Source: Kuschelorhynchus macadamiae
Taxonomy: Eukaryota; Arthropoda; Insecta; Coleoptera; Curculionidae
Direction: 5' to 3'
DNA: 64,000 nt
Assembly (NCBI GenBank): GCA_030620095.1
Contig: JAUTXW010000066.1
Coordinates: forward strand, 1,510,546 to 1,574,545
Shown here: piece by piece, positions 13,038-23,064 of the stretch
Position numbering within the stretch: the stretch's first letter is position 1
How the letters are laid out: each line of letters begins with the position of its first letter
Notes under the pieces: model-generated
Seen by the model: only the letters and a program-made list of their open reading frames with translations
Database searches by the model: none
What the model was told of the DNA's origin: nothing
Position numbers and translations under genes: made by a program

Positions 13038-13440
13038 TTAGACAATACACTGTTGTGTCTTTTCTATGTCTTTATTTAGTTCAAATTTTACTCTCATTAC
13101 AATATGTCCTGCTTGCAACGATTCTTTTTGATGAGAACAATTAATGTATGCAATGAAAGCCTTCTCCTTGAATACTAGAGGATCAAATAATGGTTCTTCT
13201 GTTTTTCCATAATAAATATTGCGGAAATTGGAATACATTTCATACAAGATAGCAAATTTATTTTTACTCATATCTAATATTAGATCATTATAGGAATACC
13301 ACTCAATTAATTCCCAGTTTCTAAACGCGATTATTATATCAGATTTTTATCTATAATTTTTGTTAGTGATAGTCCTTGAGGAATTCCTATTGATATGTAA
13401 TGTATATTCCATGTAAGTCTGTTAAGAGTAAATTTTAGAT
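13038..13440 (-). pseudogene. Fragment of an uncharacterised repeat-associated protein
   Basis: On the minus strand an open frame runs through AFRNWELIEWYS, LYEMYSNFRNIYYG and INCSHQKESLQ. It extends upstream of its first Met (13271) to about 13350, where a stop or frame change occurs. A further related-looking segment (RLTWNIHYIS) lies in another frame at about 13390-13430. The words SWELxEYP, YEMYxxFxxxYYG and xIDCSRQNESLKxGPVDVxxEFE are, as I remember them, typical of a protein repeated many times in arthropod genomes. I cannot name its function or confirm that memory here. The copy is truncated. Confidence 0.45.
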
Positions 13441-14095
13441 TTTTTGGTTGCTCTGGCGATGCAAGCTTCCTTGTGATGTCTGAATCATCAATCAGGTGTA
13501 GAGTCTGATTTGCGAAGTGTAAAGGCTAAAGTTATCTTTGGGTTGAATCATTTGATTATTCATTTAAATGGTGTGAGTACTGGGAGAAAATTTGAGAGAT
13601 AGTAAACAAGATTGTGTTTTAGTGGCATTAAAATTGACAAGGTTCTTTGCTCCTCATTCTACGATTTAATGAGCTCCTCGATTAGGGATAAAGTCACTAG
13701 TTTACCCCTATCATCAATTTCAGGCTTTGATACAGGTTTGGCAAATTGTATATTGGGGATAAAATGTGCTATCGTTAGCATCGATGTGAATGTGAAGAAG
13801 GAATAGGGTAGGTGTCAACATTGAACCCTGTGGAACGTCTGCATTGATTTGGTGAAAGTTTGATGAGCATCATTCACTACAGAGATATTTCTATTGGAAA
13901 GAGAACTAGCAATTCAAGTGCAAAGTTTTGGAGGAAGGTCATAGACAGGAAGTTTGTTAAAAAGTGCGTCATCCCAGTTTTCTTACGTCTTAGTTTCTTA
14001 CTTTATTCCTATATTTTAAGCCGTTTAATTGTTAGTTAATAAAATTAGCTCTACATGTTCTAATTTTTATGTTTTTATTTATTTTGATTGCGTAA
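13441..14095. other. Unassigned stretch
   Basis: A 64-codon plus-strand frame at 13612-13806 has no recognisable motif. No gene called. Confidence 0.45.
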
Positions 14096-14580
14096 TTTTT
14101 TTTTGTTGACTTTAGACGAGACTGACGGAATTGATAAAACTTATTTTTTGCATTTAGGGACGCTAAAACGTGAATATATGTAAATTCTGAGAACGTGATT
14201 TTTTCACGATTACAACCCTTTTTTTTTGGCCGCCATTTTGTTCCGACATTTTCAATACTACAATTTTATTAGTTTATCTCTCTGTCACAGTTACTTATGG
14301 CACATAGTTTGAAATCAATCCATAAGTAGTTTTTTCAGGCCTAATTTTAAAAATTTTTATTAATCCGCCATTTTGGATTCGTACCAAAATTTTACCACTT
14401 AATTGGTGCATAATACTTAATTTTTGCGCAAAACCTGAGTTAATTGGATAACTAGTTTTTTAATAATAATTTTTTAACGATTGACTAGGCCGCCATTTTG
14501 TTTCTCCATAATGGATTTTCTTTAAAATTCTACCAGGTCCTCCCCATATGACCCTTAAATGTATTATAGTCATTTCGTAG
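14096..14580 (+). repeat. R1 dispersed repeat unit
   Basis: Contains GACTGACGGAATTGATAAAAC, the CACGATTACAA block and three CCGCCATTTTG blocks (about 14228, 14365 and 14489), ending at CATATGACCCTTAA. Same order as the array at 5760. Confidence 0.8.
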
Positions 14581-14593
14581 ACATTGCTCCATA

Positions 14594-15173
14594 GTACAGG
14601 GTGTGTCAAATGTTTTATCTCTAGAAAAGTTCCATGAAAAAAAATAAAAAATAAATAAAAATTTTGACACCCCGTATCTTAAAAACGATGGCGTTGCGGA
14701 TACATGTTTATATAAACTTTAAGTCCTAAAATAAGGCAAGAGAATACTTCCATTATTGTTAACCGTGAATTAGAAAACACCCTGTATTTTCAAGAAATCA
14801 GTAAATTAACCTTTACTCAGAATTTTCTGGTAACGTATACCACCATACACAGACATCACATATGTATATGCATAGAATTATTTAATAACAACTTTATGCG
14901 TCATATAAGAATTTTAACATATTTCAATTTTCTTATTTAAATGAAAGTTTTATTAGGATTTTTTAATTAGGAGAAAAGTTCCGTTGAAAGGACTATTTTT
15001 TTTTATCAAGGTACCCGTAACTTATCTCATAACAAAACTCAAGATTTATTGAGAAAAAGGAAATTAAAATCGGTAAATTTCCTTTACCCGGAACTTTCCT
15101 CGTCATGTTTTTTTTCATTTGGCAGGAATAGTGAATTGTGGCCCAATTTAGTTCAGTACATAATCACAGGATA
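14594..15173. repeat. Solo TIR-like fragment of the mariner-like element group
   Basis: Contains ACAGGGTGTGTCAAATG at 14596, GACACCCCGTATCTTAAAA near 14670 and ACACCCTGTATTTTC near 14778. These are the same CAGGGTG / CACCCTG words that bound modules inside the TIRs of elements A-C. No transposase is associated. Probably an eroded end or a non-autonomous derivative. Confidence 0.55.
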
Positions 15174-16070
15174 CAGGGTTATTCACGCAACCCGTTCATT
15201 AAAAGTTTTTGATGATGCCATTTAGGTAAAAAGTTCAAATTTTGAGATTAAGGTAAGGTCAAGGGGTACTTCTTATTTGAAATATTTTCAACTTCCTGTC
15301 ACTTCCGGTTTAACCGGAAGTTAGTATCAACTTGCTTATTTTAAATGGAACACCCTGTATTTTATGATATTTTTGGATTCTACGGAGAATTTTAATGCTA
15401 TTTTATGTAGCATATCCTATACCTAGGTTCAAGCGTTCTTAAGATATTTGACCTTCGGGGTACCAAATTTTAAAATCTCATATTTTTGTTTTGAAGATAT
15501 AATCTTCATATTTTGCAGACGATCGGTAAATAGTCTTAGGTTTCTATTTTTTTTTATTGAATTTGTCTACTTTTATACAGGGTGTCCTAAATTCAGCGGC
15601 AAACATTCACATTTTCAAAGCCGGTAAAGTCCGTTTTTTTAAATAGGACACCCTATAACTTTATGCACTATCAAATGTAGAATTTGATTTTCTATCGAAC
15701 TGTATTAAGGTTCCCTATACCTATTCGTAACCATTTTCGAAATAATTGGGTTTTATAAAAATATCGTATGTATTTGCTTAAATGTTTACATGTTCCAATG
15801 GTGAGCCATGGAAAAACAATTGAGATCCCATATCCAATATGACAGATGATTAGTATGCGTTATTTATCGAAAGCTGTCAATGATAAACTAAACCTTCTAA
15901 ATCGAAATGGAAGAATACTCGAACGCTGATATTCTCAATCTATTTTATATTCATGGAGAATGTTATAAAATTTTGGAGGAAACGTGTCGTGTGTTAAAAT
16001 AAAAAATAAGTCAAAATTCAAGAGAATTGAAACGAACTTTTTGCGTTTTGGCAAGAATAAAGTTAAAAAA
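15174..16070. repeat. Element B left TIR arm, overlapping the transposase 5' end
   Basis: Pairs with 17100-17976. The arm continues past the transposase start codon (15907) for about 50 codons. Confidence 0.78.
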
Positions 16071-16946
16071 AATGTTCCGAAACCAGTGACAAATGCCGAG
16101 GATAACGTAATAAACACATTAGTTTATTTTCACGCAAAACCCGCAAAGTTCAATACCGTCTGCAGAAAACGATTTGGGAATTTCTTGTTCATCTGCCCAA
16201 AGAATCTTGAGCGAACATCATACGCACCTTTATTCCTTCCAAAACGTGCAAGCCTTGAGACCTGCTGATGACGTCCGACGAGTAGAATTTTGCGAATTCA
16301 TGTTTTTGAAAATTCAAGAGGAGCCTCAATTCCTTTCAAAAATATTTTGGACCGATGAAGCGAAATTTTCTAGAGAAGGAATAACAAATAGAAGAAACGA
16401 ACATTTCTGGGCAGCAGAAATCCGCACGCTTTACGCGAAACGCGTTCTCAAGAGAGGTTTAGCTTCAATGTTTTCGGTATAGTATTAAATGATCAGGTGC
16501 GGTACTTTATTTACGAAGACCTTTTAAACAGTGATAAGTATTTGGAAATTCTACGAGGGACGGTTTCTGAATTTATAAAGGAAATTCCTATTGGTGAGCT
16601 GCAAAATTATTGGTATCAATTAGATGGGGCACCAGGACATAATTCCGCTGCAGTTTATCTCCAATTATCTCGAATTTTTGAAGATCGCTGGATTGGTCCC
16701 AATGGCCCCTGGAGATGGCCCCCGCGATAACCTAATTTAACACCCCTAGACTTTTATTTAGGGGGATTTATCAAAGGTAAAGTCTATGCTTCCCTAGTAA
16801 ATAACCCACAAGATTTACTGGACAGGATACGAACAGCTTTTGCCGAATTAGAAAACGGACAAATTCAACGGGCCACAGCAACTGTACAAAGAAGAATTGA
16901 AATGTCTCTTTAAATGAACGGACAGCATATAGAACATTTGTTATAA
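15907..16946 (+). pseudogene. Element B transposase, D-D-D type, multiply broken
   Basis: The start at 15907 aligns with relatives: an acidic N-terminus, then a FYIHGEC motif matching GEC in A and D. A stop follows about 20 codons in, in a region apparently shortened relative to the inverted copy in the right arm. Frame changes follow near 16180 and 16480, and a stop at 16728-16730. The catalytic region is recognisable: FWTDEAKFS (first Asp), QLDGAPGH (second) and PNLTPLDFYL (third), with 41 positions between the last two Asp including the stop. The usual SPD before the third Asp is now stop-P-N. The C-terminus ends in an HIEHLL motif near 16946, as in relatives. Non-functional. Confidence 0.88.
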
Positions 16947-17099
16947 TTCAATTTTATTATTTTATTTATTTATTGTTGATTGTTAGATTGCTATAATTTT
17001 TAAGTTCACTAAAACAAGTTTACAACAGTCTCGAACTTAGTAGATATGGTTAAAAATAATGTAAACAATTTATTACATTTTTTATAACTTTAACTTTTC

Positions 17100-17976
17100 C
17101 GAGACGAAAATTTCGTTTCAATCCTCTTCAATTTTCTGTTGTTCATTGGCGATAAATGAGGATGTTTTTCATTAAAAACATGGCACGTTCTCTCCAATAT
17201 TTTGTAACATTCTCCGCGAATATAAAATAAATTAAGAATATCAGCTTTTGAGTGTTATTTTATTTTAATTTAAAAGTTTCAAATCAGCTGTCATGTTGAA
17301 TAGAAAAGCACAACAATTGTTTTTCCATGGCTTACTACGGGAAGGTGTAAGCATTTAGCAAATACATATGATAGTTTAATAAAAACCTGATTATTTCGAA
17401 AATGGTTACGAATAGGTATAGTAATACAGTTCGATAGAAAATTAAATTCTACATTTGATAGTGCATAAAGTTATAGGGTGTCCCATTTAAAAAACCGAAC
17501 TTTAGCGGCTTTGAAAATGTGAATGTTTGCCGCTGAATTTAGGACACCCTGTATAAAAATAGACAAATTCAATAAAAAAAATAGAAACCTAGGATTATTT
17601 ACCAATCGTATGTAAAATTTGAAGATTATATCTTCATAACTTACAAAAGTATGGGATTTTAAAGTTTGGTATCCCGAAGGCTCATTTTCGGTTCAAGGTC
17701 AAATATCTTAAGAACGTCTGAACCTAGGTATAGGACACCCCACATAAAATAGCATTAAAATTCTCCGTAGAATCCAAAAATATCATAAAATACAGGGTGT
17801 TTCATTTAAAATAAGCAAGTTGATACCAACTTCCGGTTAAACCGGAAGTGACAGGAAGTTGAAAATATTTTAAAAAAGAAGTATCTCTTGACCTTACCTT
17901 AATCCCAAAATTTGAAATTTTTATCTAAATGGCATCATCAAAAACTTTTAATGAACGGGTTGCGTGAATAACCCTG
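17100..17976. repeat. Element B right TIR arm carrying an inverted copy of transposase 5' coding sequence
   Basis: On the minus strand, about 17270-17110 reads as the transposase N-terminus from its DILNLFYI segment to beyond its KLKRIET segment. It includes about a dozen codons (around EKHPHLSP) that the gene copy at 15907 has lost. The arm ends with ACCCTG at 17976. Confidence 0.8.
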
Positions 17977-17995
17977 TATATGTTATGTGTTACAT

Positions 17996-18345
17996 ATACT
18001 GTTTTTTAGAAATATTTATAATCAACAGCAAAAGTTATGGTACGAGCGGGGATCGAACCCGTACCTCTGGATCATTATACCATTGCTCTAACCAATTCCA
18101 CTATCGTGCCACTTTCGTTATACCTTATACTGGACGTCAAGTCTGACATCGCTGTTAGGAACGCCGCGCATATTAGGCAGGATCAACAATGGTTATGATA
18201 CTGGTGGGTTTGAATATGTACAAATTCAAACGAATTGCTTATCAGTGGTACGATAGCACAATTGATTAGAGCAATGCTCTAGTAATCCAGAGTACAGTAC
18301 CATATCGTTGTTGATTATAAATATTTCTAAAAATATATTTCACAG
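17996..18345. repeat. Inverted pair of tRNA-derived SINE fragments
   Basis: The left part (18001-18040) and right part (about 18300-18345) are inverted: AGAAATATTTATAATCAACA against TGTTGATTATAAATATTTCT. Each side holds a tRNA-like head. The left one is on the minus strand (18039-18110). The right one is on the plus strand at about 18248-18300 (GGTACGATAGCACAATTG, TTAGAGCAATGC). Confidence 0.75.
18039..18110 (-). repeat. tRNA-like head of a SINE (possible tRNA relic)
   Basis: Read on the minus strand, this 72-nt segment has a B-box-like GGTTCGATCCC, an A-box-like TAGTGGAATTGG and acceptor ends GGCACGA / TCGTACC with one mismatch. The anticodon arm is poorly formed (TGG / CCA stem). With a second diverged copy 140 bp away inside an inverted repeat, a SINE head is more likely than a working tRNA gene. 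Confidence 0.65.
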
Positions 18346-18379
18346 TTTCAAAACAAACTGATAAAATACTTCTATATAC

Positions 18380-18700
18380 TGTCTTGACATTTTTATTGGG
18401 CACTATTTTGTTCCATCACATTGGACTCCTACATATATTTTACCATTATCTTTCAAAATAAATTCAAAAGGTAGTTTTTACATTGACCCATACCCCCATT
18501 TTGTTACGTCATGTTGAATTTGTACCAGTTTATTCCATTTTCACGCTTAATTTTTCTGCCAAATTTAAAATCAATTGACTTCTTTCCGTTGATTTTTTAA
18601 AAATTTTCTTTTGTTTCGCCATCTTAAATTGAAACCCATATTATCAGTCTACCTTTTCCATTGGTCCCCAGATATTACGTTTCTAAAGGGTTTTCGTTAG
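18380..18700 (+). repeat. R1 dispersed repeat, degenerate copy
   Basis: Three weakened blocks (CACTATTTTGTTCCATCAC, CCCATTTTGTTACGTCATG, TTTTGTTTCGCCATCTTAAA) at intervals of about 100 bp, with the expected ACCAGTTTATTCC words between them. Confidence 0.6.
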
Positions 18701-19215
18701 CGATCCTCTTGTTGTTATGTTAGAATGGTATATTATTTGGGGTTAGGATCCAATAAAGAAAAAACAAAAGCCTTTTTTTTAATTTTCGACGATTCGACGA
18801 GTCGCATCTTTATTGTTGCATTCTCAGGACTATCAGATTTTTACCTAGTCCTTTGGTCCGCAGATATTTCCTAACCCCAAATAATATATCACTCTAACAT
18901 AATAACAAGAAGATCGTTAATGAAACTAATTAGAAACCTAATATCTGAGAAATATCTGCGAAGCAACGAAGTAGGCAAAGATTGATAATTTGTGTTTCAT
19001 CCAGGATATAAAATATATGTGTCCTGAGGACGCAACAATAAAGTTGCGAAACGTCAACGATTTAAAAGAAGACTTGTGTTATTCTTACTGGATCCTAACT
19101 CAAAATAATGCACCACTTTAACATAAAAACATGAGGATCGTTTGGAAACTTTATATCTGGGAAATATCTACGGAGGAATGGAATAGGCAAAAATTGATAT
19201 AATGGGTTTCATACA
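18700..19215. repeat. R3 short dispersed repeat, three copies in mixed orientation
   Basis: The word CTAACCCCAAATAATATATCA followed by ACTCTAACATAA occurs at 18876. It is inverted at about 18720-18765, diverged at about 19095-19125, and found again at 32925-32960. Associated words include GCAACAATAAAGTTGCGAAACGTC and TATCTG.GAAATATCT.CG. Identity of the parent element is unknown. Confidence 0.65.
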
Positions 19216-19229
19216 TCTAGAATCGAAAA

Positions 19230-19963
19230 TTTTATTTTATAGGTGATTTTAATTTGCCCGACTTTTCGAACACATTATCTGGTGAGAATATTGATGATAA
19301 CACCTTTTGTTTGTTAAATTTTATGGAATTTTTCAGCCTAAAACAGTATAACCTTGTAAAAAATTTAAATAACCGTTTGCTAGATCTTGTGCTATGTAAC
19401 TCTGATACTTTTTCATGTGAAGTTGAAAAGGCTGAGGATTTTTTGCTTCCTGAAGATGTACATCATCCAGCTCTGTTAGTTCACTCTAGCGTGACATGAA
19501 AAAAAATTTAATAGGCAAAAGACCACTAACATTTTTTATAACTTTAAAAAGGCTGATTTTATAATCTTACTCGCATATGACTAATATTAACTGGGATTTT
19601 TTGTGCAGCGCCAATGACGTAAATTCTGTTTGTGAAATGTTTTATTTTAAAATTTATGAAATCCTGGATCTTTTTTTTTCAAAAACACGAAAGCGTCGCA
19701 GAAACTATCCACCTTGGTTCAATTTTCAAATAATACGAAAAATTAGACAAAAAATCCGGGCATGGAAGAGGTTTAAAAGAACTAAGAATGTTACTGATTT
19801 GCAGGCATTTAGGGAACTTAGGACTCAGGTCAAATTGGACATAAGTAATGCTTATAAATATTACTGCCAAGGTATTGAAAATGATATTACGACTAATCCC
19901 TCAAAATTTTGGCAATTAATTAACTGTAAAAAAAAATAATAAGCAGTTTCCAGAAATAATGAC
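19230..19963 (+). pseudogene. L1 ORF2 part 1: endonuclease C-terminus and linker
   Basis: Begins in the apurinic-like endonuclease at GDFNLPDF and continues through a LLDLVLCN segment and an HHPALLV segment. These correspond to the family's RxxLDLVL and DHxPL blocks near the active-site His. After a stop at 19497 and a frame change, 19577-19936 encodes a basic linker with RRNYPPWF and YKYYCQGIENDI words. The frame is cut at 19963 by the BEL insertion and resumes at 28817. Confidence 0.8.
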
Positions 19964-20342
19964 TGTATAATTCTCACAATTACACATAAAATTTCTATAA
20001 TTTAATAAGACAATTCTATGCATATTTAATATTTACTTAGATGGTATGTACAGTGTCTACACTGACCTTCTTACAGTCACGTCAGTTGAACCTTGCACGT
20101 TCTGATGACTATACATAATATAATGTTATTAAATTTTACTATTTTGCATCATTGAGATCGCACGCATTGTTTAATTGATAGTTGTATAAATGGAATGTAA
20201 ATCTTAGAATAAATCAGTACGTTATTAACCACGATAATTGTTACTCATTTACTACGAACAAATACCTACTACGTCCTACATCGTCCCGCTGCTCATCTCA
20301 AGCCGAAGCTGAGCAAAGCTATTGGCAAGCAAAGCTTGCACA
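19964..20342 (+). repeat. BEL 5' LTR
   Basis: Starts TGTATAATTC and ends CTTGCACA. One substitution relative to 28438-28816. It should contain the promoter and polyadenylation signals. An AATAAA is present in GAATAAATCAG near 20207. Confidence 0.95.
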
Positions 20343-20360
20343 TTGGTCCTTCGAGCCTTA
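20343..20360 (+). other. Putative primer-binding site of the BEL element
   Basis: TTGGTCCTTCGAGCC directly follows the 5' LTR and starts with the TGG expected of a tRNA 3' CCA complement. I do not assign the tRNA. Confidence 0.65.
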
Positions 20361-20472
20361 AAGCCGTTCTTCAACCGAAGAACATCCATCCAATATACAC
20401 AACCGTGTATCCGTCCATCAACTTTATCGTCCGTCCATCTACAAGCAACCAAAACCAACCATATAATCACAG

Positions 20473-20694
20473 TTGTCAGGAAGTCTGTCGTACATGGCAA
20501 GAAAAAAGCTGAACAGAAACCAAAGAGCTAAGAAACGTCAAGAAAAATTAGAAGAAATCGTTATAGCTTCTTTAGACGGAGTTGACATCAAAACGCACAA
20601 TTCAGGTTTGCCAGTCACGCCAACCATAGATAAAAAACCGTTTGAATTCGTAACCAGGCTAGAAGCAAGATTTAAAGAGCTTTTCGGCGAATAG
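20473..20694 (+). CDS. Small leader ORF of the BEL element (73 aa), function unknown
   Basis: A 73-codon frame in the leader between primer site and gag. It starts MSGSLSYM, becomes very basic (ARKKLNRNQRAKKRQ) and ends in a mixed-charge FVTRLEARFKELFGE segment. It precedes the gag start by about 480 bp and is in a different frame. It could be a real accessory peptide, a leader exon supplying a start codon to a spliced message, or chance. No family recognised. Confidence 0.4.
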   Translation: MSGSLSYMARKKLNRNQRAKKRQEKLEEIVIASLDGVDIKTHNSGLPVTPTIDKKPFEFVTRLEARFKELFGE

Positions 20695-20839
20695 CTTACC
20701 ACCAAAACCTGTTTTAGGGTGTCGTTGCCTGAACTGAGTAGGGTAACGTGAAGAAGCACTCGAAAAAACTAAGTGGTGGGAAAAAGCAAAGTGCCGTTAG
20801 CTTCACTCGCACACACAAATATACACGTTACTTAATAAT

Positions 20840-21062
20840 TGGTATTTTCCTTGTTGCCCAGTTACCGCTGGCGAGGGGAATACTAAAAGGAATAAATACC
20901 TGTGCCAGTTCACGCTGGCGGGCATATATTATCGTTTCCACGATTGAGTATCACACACAAGCAAAGGCTTTTCCCCGTGACCAGTTAACGCTGGCGAGGA
21001 AAATACTTTAAGGATTTAATAAGGTATTCCTGTGCCAAGTTCACGCTGGCGGGCATATATTA
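20840..21062 (+). repeat. Duplicated leader unit with four CCAG..CTGG stem-loops
   Basis: Two tandem copies of a roughly 125-bp unit. Each holds a CCAGTTA(C/A)CGCTGG hairpin (20858-20871, 20981-20994) and a GCCA(A)GTTCACGCTGGC hairpin (about 20904-20919, 21034-21050). The second type is followed by GGGCATATATTAT. Located just upstream of gag, where retroelement RNAs often carry packaging or dimerisation structures. Confidence 0.75.
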
Positions 21063-21176
21063 TTGAACTCAGCTTAACATACAACACAAACAGACACTAC
21101 TTGCAAACTAGCCGAAAGTAAACAAAAAACAAATAAACAAACAAAATATCCCGTCCCGTCTGTTCAAAAATTCATC

Positions 21177-22547
21177 ATGTCTGCGGAAAGCAAAATGAAT
21201 GAGCTTGTTCAAGAACAAGAAGAACTAGGAAAACAAATAATCCAGCTTATCAGCAATAGCAAGAAAGACTCTTCTTTGAGAAAAACTGAAACATATATAA
21301 AAGACCGCATCGCCACCTTAGAAAAAATATGGAAAAGTATCCAGAAAAACGAAAAGGAAATAAAAAACCTAAACCTCACCGAACATGCATATTTTACCAA
21401 AAAATATGACAACCAATTAAAAGAAAAATACGAAGAAGTACTAAACTACCTAAAAACCTGTCCAAAAGCAGAAACACCTTCAGCAAGTTCCGCCGATCCC
21501 TTGGCGGAAAAAGAACAAGAACACCGTCTGAAAAAACAAAACTTCAGGCTGCAACAACTACAAACCGACCTAAACCAAATTGAAACGGAACTAAGCCAAG
21601 GAAAGTCCAAATCTCGCTATAAGCTTCACATGAAAAAAATTAAAAAATAATGGGATGCTATTCATCAACTGCATGAAGAAATAATGATAAATGAAACAAA
21701 GTTTCAAAACAACTATTTTGTCAATAATACTTATGCAGACACTCTTGGCCAGTACGAAGAAATTCTGGAAAAACTAACTTTAGAAGCTCAAGAAAATATC
21801 ATGGCCCAAACTCAACAAATCGTGGTGAACCAGCCACAGCAAAAGTTAGCAATTCCAAAAGTCGTTATCCCGATATTTTATGGAGGATATGAAAACTGGT
21901 CTAATTTCTTCGATATATTCAAAAGAGTAATTCATGAAAACCAAGCACTGACCAAGGCCGAAAAGATGCACTATCTGAAAACCCACACACGGGGAGAAGC
22001 AGGCAAATTGATTCAACACCTTGAGTCAACTGAAGCTAATTACGAAACAGCATGGGAGTTATTGCAAAAGCGATATAAAAACAAAAGACTACTAACATTC
22101 CAACTAATTGATAAGATATTAGACGTACCAACGGTTACAAAAGAAGACGCACTGAAACTAAAACAACTACACGACACTACAAGAGAATGTCTACAGGCGT
22201 TGAAAAACCAAGATGTAGAAATCGATACATGGGGTCCAATGGTAATTCGAATAATCCTCAGAAAATGGGATTCTGAAACCAACCGTCTATACGAACAAAA
22301 TCTTCAGAAGCCGCATGATATCCCAGAGTTCGAAGAATTTATGAACTTCTTAGAAAGACGATTCCAGTCATTAGAAACCATTGCCTTTAACGTCGCATCA
22401 GACAATAACAAAAAACACAGTAACGCTGGTTGTCTATTCTGCAAAGATAAACAACACATGACGCATGACGTACCACTGCCAAAAGTTCAAAACGCTTTCA
22501 GCAGAAGAAAGAAACAAACAAGTCCAAGAAAAGCACATGTGCTATAA
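21177..22547 (+). pseudogene. BEL gag, N-terminal and capsid part
   Basis: Structural protein that would form the cytoplasmic particle. The start at 21177 opens a Lys/Glu/Gln-rich coiled-coil region. A TAA at 21648-21650 interrupts it. The frame continues unchanged from 21651 through the conserved capsid core: LAIPKVVIPIFYGGYENW, then a GEAGKLIQHLE block and a SLETIAF block, close to the DUF1759-type gag domain of BEL elements. The frame is lost at the first zinc knuckle (CLFCKDKQH), where ATGACGC/ATGACGT at 22458-22471 is a 7-bp tandem duplication. Confidence 0.88.
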
Positions 22548-23064
22548 TTGCTTAAGTCATGATGTTGGCAAAAGGTGTTTCAGCCAAACAAAGTGCAATA
22601 TATGCAGTCGCCAGCATCATACACTTCTACACCTTGAAAGATATCAACAAAACCAACAACGGTTAACAGACTACCAACCCAGAGGTTTTCAAAGAAGTTC
22701 TAATAATCCACCAAGAAATTCCCAATACAACGCCGGTGCAGGAAGGTCAAATAATCAACCTAACACCAATAGAAATACTTCAACACACCATACTAGCAAA
22801 CAAGAAGAGAACGTTCTTCTCGCAACAGCCCTTGTTGAAGTTTCCACTTCAAGTTCATCGCAGCCATTACGACTTCTGATCGATCAAGGTTCACAATCTT
22901 CGTTTGTTACGGAAGAAGCCGCCCAACGACTAAATTTGCCACGCCACCACATCAGAGCTGAAATATCTGGTGTTGGCGGGGAGACCCTAAAATTTCCAAA
23001 TGGTCCACTAATGCCCAGATTAGACCAAGATTCAAAAGTACATTTTCTATGGAAGTTAACATGA
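22465..23064 (+). pseudogene. BEL gag zinc knuckles and aspartic protease
   Basis: Continues gag in the next frame. The second knuckle is CYNCLS..CF and a third Cys-His cluster is CNICSRQHHTLLH. A Gln/Asn-rich spacer follows, then the retropepsin active site LLIDQGSQSSF at about 22877. The protease would cut the polyprotein. The usual D-S/T-G reads D-Q-G here, a variant I believe occurs in some BEL proteases. Another frame change near 22990 ends the segment. Confidence 0.85.

Larger units (their letters stand above)
15174..17976 (+). mobile_element. Element B: decayed long-TIR mariner-like transposon
   Basis: The inverted tips CAGGGTTATTCACGCAACCCG sit at 15174 and, reversed, end at 17976. 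Both are flanked by TA. The arms extend about 0.7-0.9 kb, past an ATGG-AAAAACAATTG block (15804 / 17320) and into coding sequence. Internal words AAATGGAACACCCTGTAT (15342) and CAGGGTGTCCTAAATTCAGC (about 15580) recur inverted at about 17790 and 17540. Same architecture as element A but older. Confidence 0.87.

Noticed and set aside
18039..18110. Functional tRNA gene
   Set aside because: The A and B boxes are present, but the anticodon arm is weak, the acceptor has a mismatch, and a second diverged copy sits inverted next to it. A SINE head is the better call.
20748..21011. 87-codon frame in the BEL leader
   Set aside because: It runs through the hairpin repeats, overlaps no conserved motif and is not preserved between the two tandem units.
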